A DNA stretch of 64,000 nt, from NCBI RefSeq assembly GCF_030867095.1, contig NC_081826.1, positions 247,360,251 through 247,424,250 of the forward strand, given 5' to 3'. Source of the stretch: Alligator mississippiensis. Its lineage: Eukaryota; Chordata; Crocodylia; Alligatoridae. The translations under genes and the position numbers were made by a program. Under the pieces are notes generated by a model. It searched no databases and had not been told where the DNA came from. It saw only the letters and a program-made list of their open reading frames with translations. Of this stretch, positions 12,838 through 23,776 are shown piece by piece. Position 1 is the first letter of the stretch. Every line of letters begins with the position of its first letter.

Positions 12838-12922
12838 TTAAATGCTTGCAGGCATTCTGCTTTTATCTCCTAGTGCAGAATGTGAGACTGATACAAGAGG
12901 CAGATCTGCCATCCCAGAAAGT
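12838..12922 (+). repeat. Dispersed direct repeat, copy 1
   Basis: About 80 bp beginning TTAAATGCTTGCAGGCATTC and ending CATCCCAG match 14,182-14,263 with few differences. Only the core is shared; sequences outside diverge. It may be a small local duplication or two fragments of one repeat family. Confidence 0.7.
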
Positions 12923-13715
12923 TTCAATTCTTGCATGCCTTCTCTTTCAGTAAGAATCCTCTTACAGTCCCTTTGTCTTGCCAAGAAGGAACTAAAATGC
13001 ATTAAGAAGTCTACTTCTCTTGAACTACCTGAGAGGGACAACTTTAACTATGATCAAATGTGCTGTAGCCTCCAGAACAGGAGGCAAGGAAGACTGAGCC
13101 AAATGTACCCTAAAGATAGAGCAAAAGAAACTTCAGATAAGTGGAGAAACTTGGTACTAATACATGGAACAGCAGAAAAATGGGGAACTAGGTACTAATA
13201 TACATATATCTATATATATATATTAGTAGCAAGTTCTTCACTTATATATGTTTCTGCCTCTTCTCGCTGATGCTGCCTTTGTATAATAATGGCTGTAGGA
13301 AATGCATGGAGTAATGAACAAGGAGATGATTTTAAGTGTCACCTCCTTTGAAAAAGTTCTAGAGTTGGCAGAGAATCAAACATTCTCTGTTTTAAATAGC
13401 AACTACTGCACATGGACAATCTATTACATAGACAGCTTGTTTCTCAGTTCTGCATAGAACATCAGCTTGCAAGAAGGATGTATCGAGTATGTGAAACTGG
13501 GAAGAACACAGCTTTGCACCTCTTCAAAATGGGAGGGGGTGAGGAGTTAAAGCCAGGACCATAATTGCACAAAGGACAGAGACGGTACAAGAGCAGGACT
13601 GAACAACACTTGTGGTACAGAATCAGCCAAATGGCTTTCTATTTAAATCTGACTGAAACCCTCTGAAATCTGCCTTTTGGAAGCCTTCTCTTTGCAACCT
13701 ACACTAGACTGTATG
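12923..13715. other. Sequence between direct repeats, no gene seen
   Basis: Includes a 118-codon open frame (12,842-13,198) that begins inside the direct repeat. It has no recognised domain and is probably chance. A short TATATA microsatellite lies at about 13,199-13,226. Confidence 0.45.
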
Positions 13716-14181
13716 GCCACATCCACACAAGCATGGATGTTTGTTGTGCCACTGCTACTTGTTCTTGGAGAATGCCTGTGCCACACACCCAGGTTACCCA
13801 GGACAGGGGAGGGGACGCTGGGGCCAGTACTGGGTTAGCCTCAGCAGCCTGTCCTGGAGGCCTCTTTGGGCTGCAGCTGTAGTGATCCTACTGCTTGGAG
13901 CCTGGCTGGCAGGCTAATTGTGGCTCCAACTGGCCAGGCTTTAGTTTTGGGTGGCACACGCTGTCCCCATGTGCAGTTTCCCCACCCCCGCTTCTTTTTT
14001 TGCACAGGTTTTTTTGAACCTGGCATCTCCAAGGATCAAAGAACTCCCTTGCGCTGCCAACTTGCAGTGCAGAGAACAGCTGAATGTGCAGTATGTGGTG
14101 CCACAGACATGTCTGCAGCACCACATACTGCATGGCTGCACTCACCTGGATGCGGTCTATGTGTGCTCAAACAGTAGACAC
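13716..14181. repeat. GC-rich repeat-like block with palindrome
   Basis: Composition rises sharply in GC between AT-rich flanks. It starts near 'GGCCACATCCACACAAGC' and ends near 'GCGGTCTATGTGTGCTC', two CACA/TGTG-rich ends in inverted relation that could be degenerate terminal repeats. It holds the 44-bp palindrome at 14,088-14,131. The overlapping short open frames on both strands are not gene-like. Confidence 0.4.
14088..14131. repeat. 44-bp near-perfect palindrome
   Basis: The outer 14 bases (GCAGTATGTGGTGC) pair perfectly with the last 14 (GCACCACATACTGC). The centre (CAGACATGTCTG) is itself palindromic. Only two mismatched positions interrupt the whole. No promoter or transcript evidence is visible. 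Confidence 0.9.
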
Positions 14182-14263
14182 TTAAATACTTGCAGGCATT
14201 CTTTTATCTTCTAGTGCAGAATGTGAGACTGATACAAGACGTGGATCCATCATCCCAGGAAAC
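14182..14263 (+). repeat. Dispersed direct repeat, copy 2
   Basis: Matches 12,838-12,922 (TTAAATACTTGCAGGCATTC at the start, CATCCCAGG at the end) with scattered substitutions and a two-base length difference. It sits at the right edge of the GC-rich block, whereas copy 1 lies about 0.8 kb left of that block. Confidence 0.7.
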
Positions 14264-14898
14264 CAAATGGCTCATATACAAAGAGGAGAAAGCCTACTCT
14301 CTACATAATTATTTTTGTCTTTTTTTTTTTTTTTTTTTGGCCTTTCTCAGTCTTATGGGCCAGGTGCTGGTAAATTTTTAGAAGTAAAGATTAATCTGGT
14401 TGGGAATGTATGATACTGAGGATAGGGTAAGATTCTGAAATGAGACAGACTGTCACTTTATAGACAACAGAGGGATTCCATAATCTGTAGGAAGGTTTCA
14501 ATAGCTATTCACTTGTCCATAATCTGGAATTTCTTCCAGCATGTAACCTTGTACACTGCTCTTTAGTCCCTACAGTCCTGAAGTCAATAGACTTTGATTC
14601 ATTTGAAAATAGCCAGATTGCAAACATCACTAACTGTCTTCAGCTTTATAGGCTGAACAAAATCTGTACACCAGATGCCAGATTGCCATCTCTGATTCCC
14701 ATCAGTCATGTGGTAGAATGAGAAGGAAAATTCAAAGTAATCTACTTTGTCCTCAAGATCCCAAACCAACCTATAATATGTCCTTTTCACATAAAGCAGT
14801 GACACATTAATGTTTAACTCGGTATTTGCTACTTAAGAAGTAGTGGAGTTCTTTAGGGGGCAATATTCAGAAGTGGGGTGCATGTACACTATATATGC
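14264..14898. other. Intergenic sequence, no gene seen
   Basis: Contains a T run near 14,321-14,338. Nothing else is recognised before the CR1 3' end. Confidence 0.5.
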
Positions 14899-15795
14899 AT
14901 AGATTCATAGATGTAGGGTCGGAAGGGACCTTGTAGATCTTATAGTCTGACCCCCTGCCCTGGAGAGAAAACTGGGCTCAAATGACACCAGCTAGGTAAA
15001 CGTCAAGCCTGCTCTTAAAGATCCCCAGGGTAGGAGCCAGCATCACTTCCCTTGGAAGTTGGTTCCAGATCCTAGCTGCCCTGACTGTGAAGTAGTGTCT
15101 TCTAAAGTTTAGTCTAAACCTACTCTCAAACAACTTATGGCCATTATTCGTTGTTACTCTGGGAGGTGCTTGGGGGAACAAGGTCTCTCCCAATCCCCGC
15201 TGGTCCCCTCTAGTAAGTTTATAAATGGCCACCAGGTCCCCCCTCAGCCTTCTTTTGTGAAGGCTGAACAGGTTAAGGTCCCATAGCCTCTCCTTGTAGG
15301 GTTTTCCCTGCTGTCCTTGGATCATGTGAGTGGCCCTCCTTTGGACCCTCTCAATGGTGTCCACATCCCTCCTGAAGTGCGGCATCCAGAACTGGACGCA
15401 GTACTTCAGCTGCAGCCTGACCAGTGTTGCATAGAGGGGGAGGATCACCTACTTGGACCTGCTTATGATGCATCTGTGGATGCACGACAATGTACGGTTA
15501 GCCCTACTGACCGTGTCCTTGCATTGTTGGCCCATGTTCATCTTGGAATCTATAATGACTCCAAGATCTCTTTCTGCCACCATGCTTTCGAGAAGGGAGT
15601 TCCCCAGCCTATAGGTATGCTGCTGGTTCCTACTGCCTAAGTGTAGCACCCTGCACTTGTCAGTATTGAATCCCATCCTATTTTCATTTGCCCACCCCTG
15701 TAACCTGTCCAGGTCCCGCTGTAATCTGTCCTTCCCTTCTAGCGTGCCCACCTCACCCCGAATCTTAGTGTCGTCTGCATAACTACCCAATAGTA
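14899..15795 (-). mobile_element. CR1 LINE, 5'-truncated, minus strand
   Basis: The 3' end is at the left (AGATTCATAGATGTAGGGTCGGAAGGGACC type sequence, here spelled in the plus strand around 14,899-14,930), diagnostic of reptile/bird CR1. The body carries the C-terminal half of the reverse transcriptase ORF2. It stops near 15,795, just upstream of the YADD motif, so it is a typical 5'-truncated insertion. It faces another CR1 copy at 15,967. Confidence 0.9.
14978..15790 (-). pseudogene. CR1 ORF2 fragment (reverse transcriptase C-terminal part)
   Basis: Starting at 15,790 on the minus strand the frame encodes a YADDTK motif (the RT active-site box; FADD in the neighbouring copy), then the conserved 'KCRVLHLG', 'ERDLGVIIDSKMNM' and 'RVQRRATHMI' segments. 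One in-frame TAG at 15,449-15,451 replaces the Glu of the usual 'SKEVILPLY' segment. The frame then stays open to 14,978, ending in the CR1-typical '...RLDVYLAGVI'. The upstream endonuclease and fingers/palm are missing through truncation. Non-functional. Confidence 0.88.
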
Positions 15796-15966
15796 CTTGT
15801 CCACCATAATTGATTGAATCCTTGTGCCAGAGCCACTACTATACCTTTGCCATAAATCTGAATTTCTTTCCTACTTAGAATCATAACTAGACAAGGAATT
15901 ATGTCAGCTGGAATTAAATGGGTACTCCCACACCTGAGTCTCCACATCTCTATATGGTATCCCACC
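15796..15966. other. Short unique spacer between two CR1 5' ends
   Basis: About 170 bp of non-CR1 sequence between the 5' truncation points of two oppositely oriented CR1 copies. No coding is recognised. Confidence 0.6.
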
Positions 15967-16998
15967 CCATACTGGTGAACAAGTTAAGAGGCTGTGACTT
16001 GGATGACTACACAGTCCGGTGGGTGGCAAATTGGCTGGAGGATCACACCCAGAGAGTCGTGGTGGATGGGTCGGTTTCGACCTGGAAAAGTGTGGGCAGT
16101 GGGGTCCCGCAGGGCTCGGTCCTTGGACCGATACTCTTTAATGTCTTCATCAGTGACTTGGACGAGGGAGTGAAATGTACTCTGTCCAAGTTTGCAGATG
16201 ACACAAAGCTATGGGGAGAAGTGGACACGCCGGAGGGCAGGGAACAGCTGCAGGCAGACCTGGACAGGTTGGACAAGTGGGCAGAAAACAACAGGATGCA
16301 GTTCAACAAGGAGAAATGCAAAGTGCTGCACCTAGGGAGGAAAAATGTCCAGCACACCTACAGCCTAGGAAATGACCTGCTGGGTGGCATGGAAGTGGAA
16401 AGGGATCTTGGAGTCCTAGTGGACTCTAAGATGAACATGAGTCGGCAGTGTGATGAAGCCATCAGAAAAGCCAATGGCACTTTATCGTGCATCAGCAGAT
16501 GCATGACGAATAGGTCCAAGGAAGTGATACTTCCCCTCTATCGGGCACTGGTCAGACCGCAGTTGGAGTACTGCGTGCAATTCTGGGCGCCACACTTCAA
16601 GAAGGATGCGGATAAACTGGAGAGGGTCCAGAGAAGGGCCACTCGTATGGTTAAGGGCCTGCAGACCAAGCCCTACGAGGAGAGACTAGAGAACCTGGAC
16701 CTTTTCAACCTCCGCAAGAGAAGGTTGAGAGGCGACCTTGTGGCTGCCTATAAGTTCATCACGGGGGCACAGAAGGGAATTGGTGAGCATTTATTCACCA
16801 AGGTGCCCCCAGGGCTTACAAGAAATAATGGCCACAAGCTAGCAGAGAGCAGATTTAGATTGGACATTAGGAAGAACTTCTTCACAGTTCGAGTGGCCAC
16901 AGTTCGAGTGGAACGGGCTCCCAAGGGAGGTGGTGCTCTCCCCTACCCTGGGGGTCTTCAAGAGGAGGTTAGATAAGTATCTAGCTGGGGTCATCTAG
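15967..16998 (+). pseudogene. CR1 ORF2 fragment (reverse transcriptase)
   Basis: The frame encodes 'SGVPQGSVLGPILFN' (RT motif 4-type, from 16,101), 'FADDTKLWGE' (active-site box, 16,191-16,202), 'KCKVLHLGRK', 'ERDLGVLVDSKMNM', 'VILPLYRALVRPQLEYCVQFWAP' type region and 'NNGHKLAESRFRLDIRKNFFTVRVA'. A 15-bp tandem duplication (16,883-16,896 repeated at 16,898-16,911) occurs here. Directly after it the frame shifts, so the last 30 or so codons (ending at TAG 16,996-16,998) are read in another frame. The open frame extends upstream to 15,918, but bases before about 15,967 are not CR1. Endonuclease domain absent; this copy cannot retrotranspose. Confidence 0.9.
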
Positions 16999-17090
16999 AC
17001 CCAGCACCCTTTCCTGCTTATGAAGGGGGTCGGACTCGATGATCTATTGAGGTCCCTTCCGACACTAACATCTATGAATCTATGAATCTT
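15967..17090 (+). mobile_element. CR1 LINE, 5'-truncated, plus strand
   Basis: Begins within the RT domain and runs to the CR1 3' end, where the short 'TCTATGAA' unit is repeated (17,070-17,088) after 'GATCTATTGAGGTCCCTTCC'. The best-preserved LINE copy in the window: the coding part is open for over 330 codons. It lies head to head with the CR1 copy at 14,899-15,795. Confidence 0.92.
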
Positions 17091-18299
17091 TCTCCTTTGT
17101 GTTCTCACTCTTTTTATTAGAGATGGGAAAACTTATTTTGCTTTAATTTTAAACCCACTAAAACATTCATTCATATAACAGAATAGGCTCATAATGCACC
17201 TGTTCTGTTTAGACAGTGAAAATGGGTTTTGGAGGCAAAATGTTACTGATATTAGGAAGAAGGCAGGGCAGGATGACCCTTTTATAGACTAACTTCAGAG
17301 AGGCATTAGCTTTTTTGTAGGCTACAGCTTATTTCATTAGATACTATGAACTTCTGCTCATAGAAGTTAGGTACAGAGACCGGGGTGCTAAATAAAAGGG
17401 AATAAAGTCATTTACAGATGAAGGATAGGGAAAAGAAAAGGAAAGAAGGTGACACTGCTGAAAGAGGGGACAGCAGGTTGAAGAGATGCAAGGGGATAAA
17501 CAAAGTAGTTATCCTACTGAGGGACATGGGATTATGAAAACTATTCTAGGTAATGGGCTAAAAATCCACAGTCTCTATTGAGACCATACTTAACACAACA
17601 CAGTCTGTGGGTGATTTCTTGTTCTGTAATCTCACGCTCAAGTTATTTTTTTCAGGTTTTGTTGTTTAAGAACACAGCTAACTGCCTTTCTCGGCACTGA
17701 AGCTGTCACCTTAATATCCCACCTTCTCTTTATGTGTCATCAAAAAAGGAGATAACATTACAGGAGGAAGAGAAGCACTGTTTTGGAATTTTAGTTAATG
17801 TGGGATTTTTGTGTTCACAGACACTTATCTGCCTGTTTTCTGATGCTGTGTCACATGCATCTTTTAAAACCATAAAGCATTGGGAATGGAAATATCTCGC
17901 ACTTTGTGCAACTAAAAACTCAAGACAGATTAAACTAGAAACTTTGCATGTTCAAAGATTGTTGAGTCTCACTATACATGGCATGCTGTGACAAAAGGAT
18001 GAATAATTTCCTTTTAAATAGGCAATGTCAGTGTAAAGAGAATTCTTTTAGTGTTCCAGAGATGATGATAAGCAGACTTAGTACATGCATCTTCCTTTTT
18101 TTGTTTTTAAGACATGTATATACTGAAGTCCATTGAACTGTCGCATTCACTTGTAGTGAAATGTGAATGATGTGAACAATTCCCCAATGCACAAAGTACT
18201 TGCTTATTAGAAAATATTATGAAAAGAAAATGTACTGTCCATGTGCAGTAGCTTCTTTTTATAACCTTAATTATAATTAAGATAGCAATATAACCTGCA
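17091..18299. other. Intergenic sequence with one short shared repeat
   Basis: No gene is recognised. A segment at about 17,270-17,345 (TTATAGACTAACTTCAGAG... TTTTTGTAGGCTACAGC... TTCATTAGATA) resembles 22,170-22,262. The rest looks unique and AT-rich. Confidence 0.5.
17270..17345 (+). repeat. Fragment of a dispersed repeat, family F copy 1
   Basis: Order of words 'TAGACTAAC', 'TTTTTGTAGGCTACAGCTTA' and 'TTCATTAGATA' parallels 'CAGACTAAA', 'GTTTTGGTGAACCCAAG' and 'CACTTCATCAGATGC' at 22,193-22,260. I recall this pattern as common in turtle and crocodilian genomes but cannot name the family. Confidence 0.45.
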
Positions 18300-18640
18300 T
18301 CTGAATACCTAGGGCTCTTCTGATTTTACAAGCTAAACAAGCTCGAATCTGGTCAGTGTAACAATGGGAGATCATGATATAAGCAATAAGCATATCTCTA
18401 AAATAAAATGAGTGGCTGAAATACTCTAAAGATGTCACCAGCCTAACTCGCAGGTTCCATTCTTGTTTACTGGAGGAGCTCTAAAATTAGAAAGTAGATT
18501 GCGTGGAAATTGTTGTGTTTTATTTCAGTAGCATCTAGAGATCTTAACTGAAATAGAGGTGCTGTACAAACTGTTGTACACTAAGCACTGTACAGACCTG
18601 AGAGATTGTTCCTTCTCCCAAGGGCTTAGGCAGAGGAACA
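18300..18640 (+). repeat. 5S-rRNA-derived SINE remnant (AmnSINE/SINE3-like)
   Basis: Bases 18,311-18,375 parallel the internal promoter region of 5S rRNA: 'GGGCTCTTCTGATTTTACA', 'AGCTAAACAAGCTCGAA', 'CTGGTCAGTG' and 'AATGGGAGAT' line up with the 5S order 'TCTGATCTCGGAAGCTAAGCAGGGTCG...CTGGTTAGTACTTGGATGGGAGACC'. A tail at 18,520-18,640 ('CAGTAGCATCTAGAGATC', 'GTGCTGTACA', 'AGATTGTTCCTTCTCCC') belongs to an old amniote repeat I have seen linked to such SINEs. Too decayed to be a 5S gene. Family name is inference. Confidence 0.55.
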
Positions 18641-20575
18641 TAAGATGCAGAAGCATGAAGATATGGACAGAGAAATCAGAGGTAAATGTAAGAATAAAGA
18701 CAGACTGACTCCTAATCCATGCACACTGCCTTCAAAAATGGCTATTTCTGGGGGGAAAAAAAAGGGAATTTTCCTTGTAAACAATTTGAAGACTGAACTC
18801 TGCAGAAAGAAACTGGGAGTGTCTGTTGTCCATCATGCCTGTTGACTATCCTGGAGGCTTGCAAATGGAGGTGTGAAAGTACTTTGAAAAAATTCAGTTT
18901 TAAAATCATGAAGCCTGCTCTATTGCTTTTCAAAGTCTATGAAAAGACTATGAATCAGTCCCTCAGTCCTGGGTGACTATCAGAATGTCAGGATTGTCAG
19001 AAGTACAAATATTTACACATTTCTAGACTTCTCAGTGGAGAAATTCATTTTTAAAATTATATTAAAACACTTACTATCCAGGATGTTTCCTTGCTGCTTT
19101 GTGTGTCAGTATAAGAAGTAACAAATTAAAATAAACCTCATCAAAGCAAATAGTAAAGGTTGTGTGTGAAACTAAGGTACACTTGATATTATTATTTAAC
19201 TCCTACCTAACTACAAGGAGTTAACGTGGAGGTTCGTTGGGGCAGGATAAGAGGGGAGTGAAGAAGAAATGAAACGAGCAAACGTAAGATACTATCAGAG
19301 ATAATGTGATTTATTGAGAAAACCTTGAGGAAGCTATGGACCAGAGAATATCCCAGATCTGGGATATAAGCAAAGTAAACTATTGGTAGGCCTAGCCCTG
19401 AAATCAAAGGAGAAAATAAACCATCAAAGTTCAAATTTTAGTAGGTGGGGACCTGTACCTTAAGAAGGTGTTGTTAAAGCTATTTGGAAATTGCATTTCT
19501 GTTGTGCAGAGGCTCATTTTAAGAAAAGCTGATCTGAACATACATTGAATGAAACAGATCAGTCACGATTTTTTACTCTAGTGATTACTAACCAGGACAT
19601 GGTGCCAAAAGTAAAAACTAACTAAGGAAATGCCTTCAGTGGCAACATGAAGTAGTTAAAAGACCCATCAGACCTGAAACTCTGAAATGCAGAGGGCAAC
19701 TGGAGAAAGTGTAAACAGTGCTTCACTCCATACCTATAAGCAATGTGTTACAGAAAAAAGGAAGACAGTCAGAAGGCAGTTTTATTTCTGACAAAAGTTG
19801 GTACTGAAGAGCTTGATGGGGTGGTTGTTGCTGTTTTTGCTTTAGTGAACTCAAACCAAAGAAGCAAACTATGAAACCATGTTATATCAAGTGTAATTTT
19901 GAAATTTCTGTTAAAAACATATTGCTCATGTCTCAATAGTTTAAAAAACAGAGTACAGAAAGGAGGTGAAAATCTGGTTTATGAATTACTCTTCAGCTTT
20001 ATCTCAATCTTACAGATTTGAGAGGCTGAGTGACAAGGGACCAGGAAGTGATTTGAATCTAAGTGGGAAAAAAACCCCTAAAACATCCATAATTAGCTCT
20101 TGGCAAAGCAATTAGAAATTGACAAGCAAAGGAAGTCACCCAGCCTAGGCTTACATTGACACTGTGCACATGCTGCAGAATTGAGAATACAAATCAAAAA
20201 GGAGGTTTTAGGCCTCTTTAGAAAAATATATAAGAACAGCAAACTGCTACAGTAATTTTAGAAGACCTAGAGGACATTTTTCAGGAGAGTAGGCTTTCTC
20301 AGCTTTTTCTGTAATTTTCCTGGTCCTCCAAAGATTTAAGCTCCTAGGAAAGTTCCTTGCCCTAACGCTAAAATTAAAAATGAAGGAAGAGGGAGTTTCT
20401 TAACTCGGAATCATAAAATAAATAGATGGTCCAACAGAATGGGTGCACTCTAGTAATCTTAAAAACATAAAATAGACCTCTGTATGCAGCCAAATGAATT
20501 TATGTAGATTATTATTGCCATAAGTACCACTAAAAAAAGAACACGGTGGAAAGTAATCAAGGCCATTCGCACACA
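18641..20575. other. Intergenic sequence, no gene seen
   Basis: AT-rich, with open frames under 80 codons and no recognised domain, RNA gene or repeat boundary. Confidence 0.5.
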
Positions 20576-20953
20576 GGGAGTGCATCTATATGTGTGTTTT
20601 ACTGTGGAGTTGACTAATTAATTAGCTCTGCAGTAAAGCATCACCATCTACACATGTTGGTATTGGGATGCAGTGAACTAATTAACTCCGCCATAGGATA
20701 GTGCTGTTGGGGACAGTACTATCTTACAGTGGATTATTTTACTGTATTCAAATGCACATGTAGATAGTGATGAGGGGCATAAATTGTGCCCGGTCAGCCT
20801 ATCCAGCGGTGGGTCTGCTCTGCCCTGCCCCAACTCAAATTGCTGCTGTCCTGTGCACACGTGTAGACACTGCACCCAGGAGCAATTCATTCTGGCTCAA
20901 AGTGCTCTGGAATTTATTGAATCATACTAGTTGTACATGTAGATGCACTCAGG
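20576..20953. mobile_element. Short inverted-repeat DNA element, family A-like
   Basis: The left end reads GGGAGTGCATCTATATGTGTG; the right end reverse-complemented reads CCTGAGTGCATCTACATGTAC. This is an inverted terminal match of about 20 bp. Internally there are TAATTAATTAG-type repeats and a second 'CATCTACACATG' word at 20,646. No coding potential; a non-autonomous DNA transposon. Confidence 0.65.
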
Positions 20954-22169
20954 GTATCTGACACAGAGTATTCTTAAGCTTTTTAATAATTTAAAGGGAA
21001 GCTCTTTAAAGGTGCTTAATCACCAATATGGTGATCACCAAAGTATCACACAAGAAAATCCGAACATCTTTGATAAGGTTGAAAATTCTGCAAGAAGGGC
21101 CAGAAACATTTGATATGGGCTTCAAATGAACCGTGGCACTCAACGAAGCTGTTCAGGCATAAAACCAACCCGAAATGACAGATCAAGTCAAATAAAATAG
21201 TCCAAGTTCGCAGCATGGGGAAAAAATAATATCCTCCTTGAACAAAGTAGATATAGATTTCTTTACCGCGAGAATTTTTTTAACTTGTTTTTTACTGAGA
21301 AAAATTTCTCAAAAGATACCACAGATAAACAGATGCTAGTGCATACACATATTTGATTGTTCTCTTCTGCCCCAGACTTCCTCTTTGATTTTGTTTGCTC
21401 ACAGTATCCTACTATAAAAATGGTGGAAAATTTTGCTTCTTGACTATCAACATTGATGTTGATTTATATATTATTTTTCAAGTGCTCAAACCCACAGCAA
21501 TGGGTCAGGTAAGTTCCCAAGATATATGAATAGCATTTGACCTTCAAATTTGACTTTCAAATTCTTGTTTCACTATTAACTTGTGCTGGATTTTGACTTA
21601 ACTGTGCAAAACATTTCATAAGCGTGCTGTTTGAATTGCTGATCAATGGATGGCACTCTTTTTAAGTCAATGCACATTTTAAAATGTTTTATAGAGAGCA
21701 GTCAAAATTCAGCACAAGTGAACACATTATCTGGTGGCCTATGTGAAATGTGTTGGCCTCAGGCAAATTCTAGGACATACAGTTGGAAACTTCCAAAATA
21801 CCTAATCTTTATTTTCCTTGGAAGATAAATCTGAATGGTGCAAGATCAGAAGGCCTTCTGGGTCACTTAGGTGGTCTCCCTAAGTAAGAGATGAAGCAGG
21901 TCATCAAAACAGTGGAAGGTCAGAAAAGAAAAAAAAAACTTGCATTATCTATACTATCCTTAGAATAAACAAAGACAGGCTTTTTTTCCAGCCTGGAACC
22001 TGCAGTGAATAGAGTTGTGAAATAATTGATTTTTTTCAGTTTGCTGGCTGAATAAAAAGCCGGCGGGGTGGGGGGGAGAGAGATAAAAATATTTTAATTT
22101 TGTGATTTTTTTTTTTTTGTCCTGCTGAAAACTGACTGGAATGACTCGTGTCTGTTCACTGGACCTCAG
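20954..22169. other. Intergenic sequence, no gene seen
   Basis: AT-rich, short A and T runs, a G-rich tract near 22,062-22,076 and a T run at about 22,108-22,120. No exon or RNA gene recognised. Confidence 0.5.
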
Positions 22170-22275
22170 AAGGCAGGGTACTGCACCTTTACAGACTAAA
22201 TAACATGTAGGTGGAGAAAGCACAAGTTTTGGTGAACCCAAGTTCACTTCATCAGATGCTGTGAAAGGATGTGCA
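22170..22275 (+). repeat. Fragment of a dispersed repeat, family F copy 2
   Basis: Contains 'TTTACAGACTAAATAACA', 'CACAAGTTTTGGTGAACCC' and 'AAGTTCACTTCATCAGATGC', matching the layout of the 17,270 fragment. Function unknown. Confidence 0.5.
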
Positions 22276-23505
22276 AAAAGCAGAGCACAAGACAGACCTC
22301 CAATCTTATTCTGTAAACTCCTGCATGTGGGCAGATGTGTGTTTCTCCTGGACCTTGTCTGTTCTCCCTTCCTACCTCACCTTCCAAAGAGGAGAGACAG
22401 CAGAGAAGCAAGCATCCCAAGTTTTGTTTCCCTGGGCACTCTCACAATCTACAAAGAACCTACAAGGACTCTAGGCCTTCAGCTTCTAAAAGGCTCTGCT
22501 TGGCGGCTGACAGACCTTCAACGTTAAGTTGTAGGATCCAGAGTGCAGGCTCAATGGCATGAAAGCCATAGGACTGCACAACACCTGGGCAGTTAGTGGC
22601 AGTAATGCCGGGATTCCTTGAAAAGTTCTCAGAATTTGGTTTGCTAAGAGGATCATTAGTTTCCCTGGTATGGACCAGGTACTGACAGTTGGTGCGACAT
22701 GAAAGCTGGTCCATTGCTAAGCTTCTAAAAGGAGACCCTTTGGTGAGCCCTTTCCCAGTCAAGTTTACAGAGGTTAAGAATTTCCCTGGCAAAATTGGGA
22801 TGAAACTCCTGAGTTGGCAGCTAGAGGCCCACGCGGCAATTTTGGGTATCTTCTGGAGCTCTTAGCTCCTGGATTGTCTGCACATGAATATCTTAAAGTG
22901 GTTTCAAACATTTGTTATGCAGCTCAAAGCTCTACCACTCCTAAGCAGGATTATCTCTGATCTACACTTCCCAGATTTTGTTCCATTAAGGTGAGACCAC
23001 TGCCTGCAGACATGAATGACTGATGCCTCCTGAGACTGGGGGAGCACCATTTGTAGTCGGCGGTGAGCAGTGAGTGGGGCCCATGCATATGTTGTTGTCA
23101 TTGAGTGGGGACCATCCGCAGATGCTGGCAGCGGTGTCAGCAGTGTGGGGAGTGGGGGGGAGAGGTGGTGTGAGCAGGGACTTCTCACAGACGCCAGTGG
23201 TGACGTCAGCAGTGAGGGGGAGCGGGGTGGTGAGCAGGGACTGCTCGCAGAAGCTTGTGGATTCGACAACAGCTAAATTCAGGGGGACCACGTGCCCCTC
23301 TGGCTCCCCCTCACATGTCACCTGTGCCTACAGATGTGCCCCACAAGTTGAAGTCCTCTAGTATCCCAGGATCTCACCCTCCACCACAGAGCCTGTCCTG
23401 GCTCACCAGCCCTCTAGTGGCAACTCACAGCTCCAGCTCCAGCCCTGCCTCTGCTCACCAGGCCTGTAGTGGCAAGTCACAGCTGTGCAGGTGGAAGGAC
23501 AGTGA
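22276..23505. other. Intergenic sequence with GC-rich minisatellite-like part
   Basis: No gene recognised. Bases 23,030-23,500 become GC-rich and contain repeated GTCAGCAGTG-, GTGAGCAGGGACT- and CTCACAGA/CTCGCAGA-type words. The small open frames on both strands come from this repetition. Confidence 0.5.
23120..23262 (+). repeat. Degenerate tandem repeat, unit about 60 bp
   Basis: 'GTCAGCAGTG...GGGAG.GGGG' occurs near 23,132 and 23,207, and 'GTGAGCAGGGACT.CTC.CAGA' near 23,172 and 23,231. Two diverged unit copies plus a partial one are visible by eye. Confidence 0.6.
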
Positions 23506-23776
23506 GGGTATGTCTACACGTCACCATAAAGTGATGTCGCTACAGCACCATGCTTTAGTATTTCCTTTTGGAAATGCTGTAGCATGGCGCAGTACAGGCG
23601 GTTACTGTGCCCTGCGCGGTGCACGGTTAGATTTTGCTGCTGCATCATTGTCACAGCATGCTATACTGGAGGAGTGTGCTGCTACAGTGACATAGGTGTA
23701 GACCCACTTGATCGCTACGCCACCATAGCGTGCTGTATAGCAACAAAATGCATCGCTATGATGTGTAGACAGCACC
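23506..23776. mobile_element. Short inverted-repeat DNA element (MITE), family A
   Basis: The left end reads GGGTATGTCTACACGTC; the right end on the other strand reads GGTGCTGTCTACACATC. Internal sequence 'TTTCCTTTTGGAAATGCTGT' and 'CGGTTACTGTGCCCTG' resembles the interior of the element at 3,093-3,347 ('CTTTTGGAAGTACTAAG', 'ACGGTAACAGCCCG'). That makes the two related copies rather than two chance hairpins. Confidence 0.65.

Noticed and set aside
12842..13198. 118-codon open frame as a possible gene
   Set aside because: Begins within a dispersed direct repeat, has no signal, domain or splice context, and lies in AT-rich intergenic sequence.
18311..18375. Functional 5S rRNA gene
   Set aside because: Only the internal promoter-like blocks match, with many substitutions. 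Flanks and terminator are missing; a SINE remnant is more likely.
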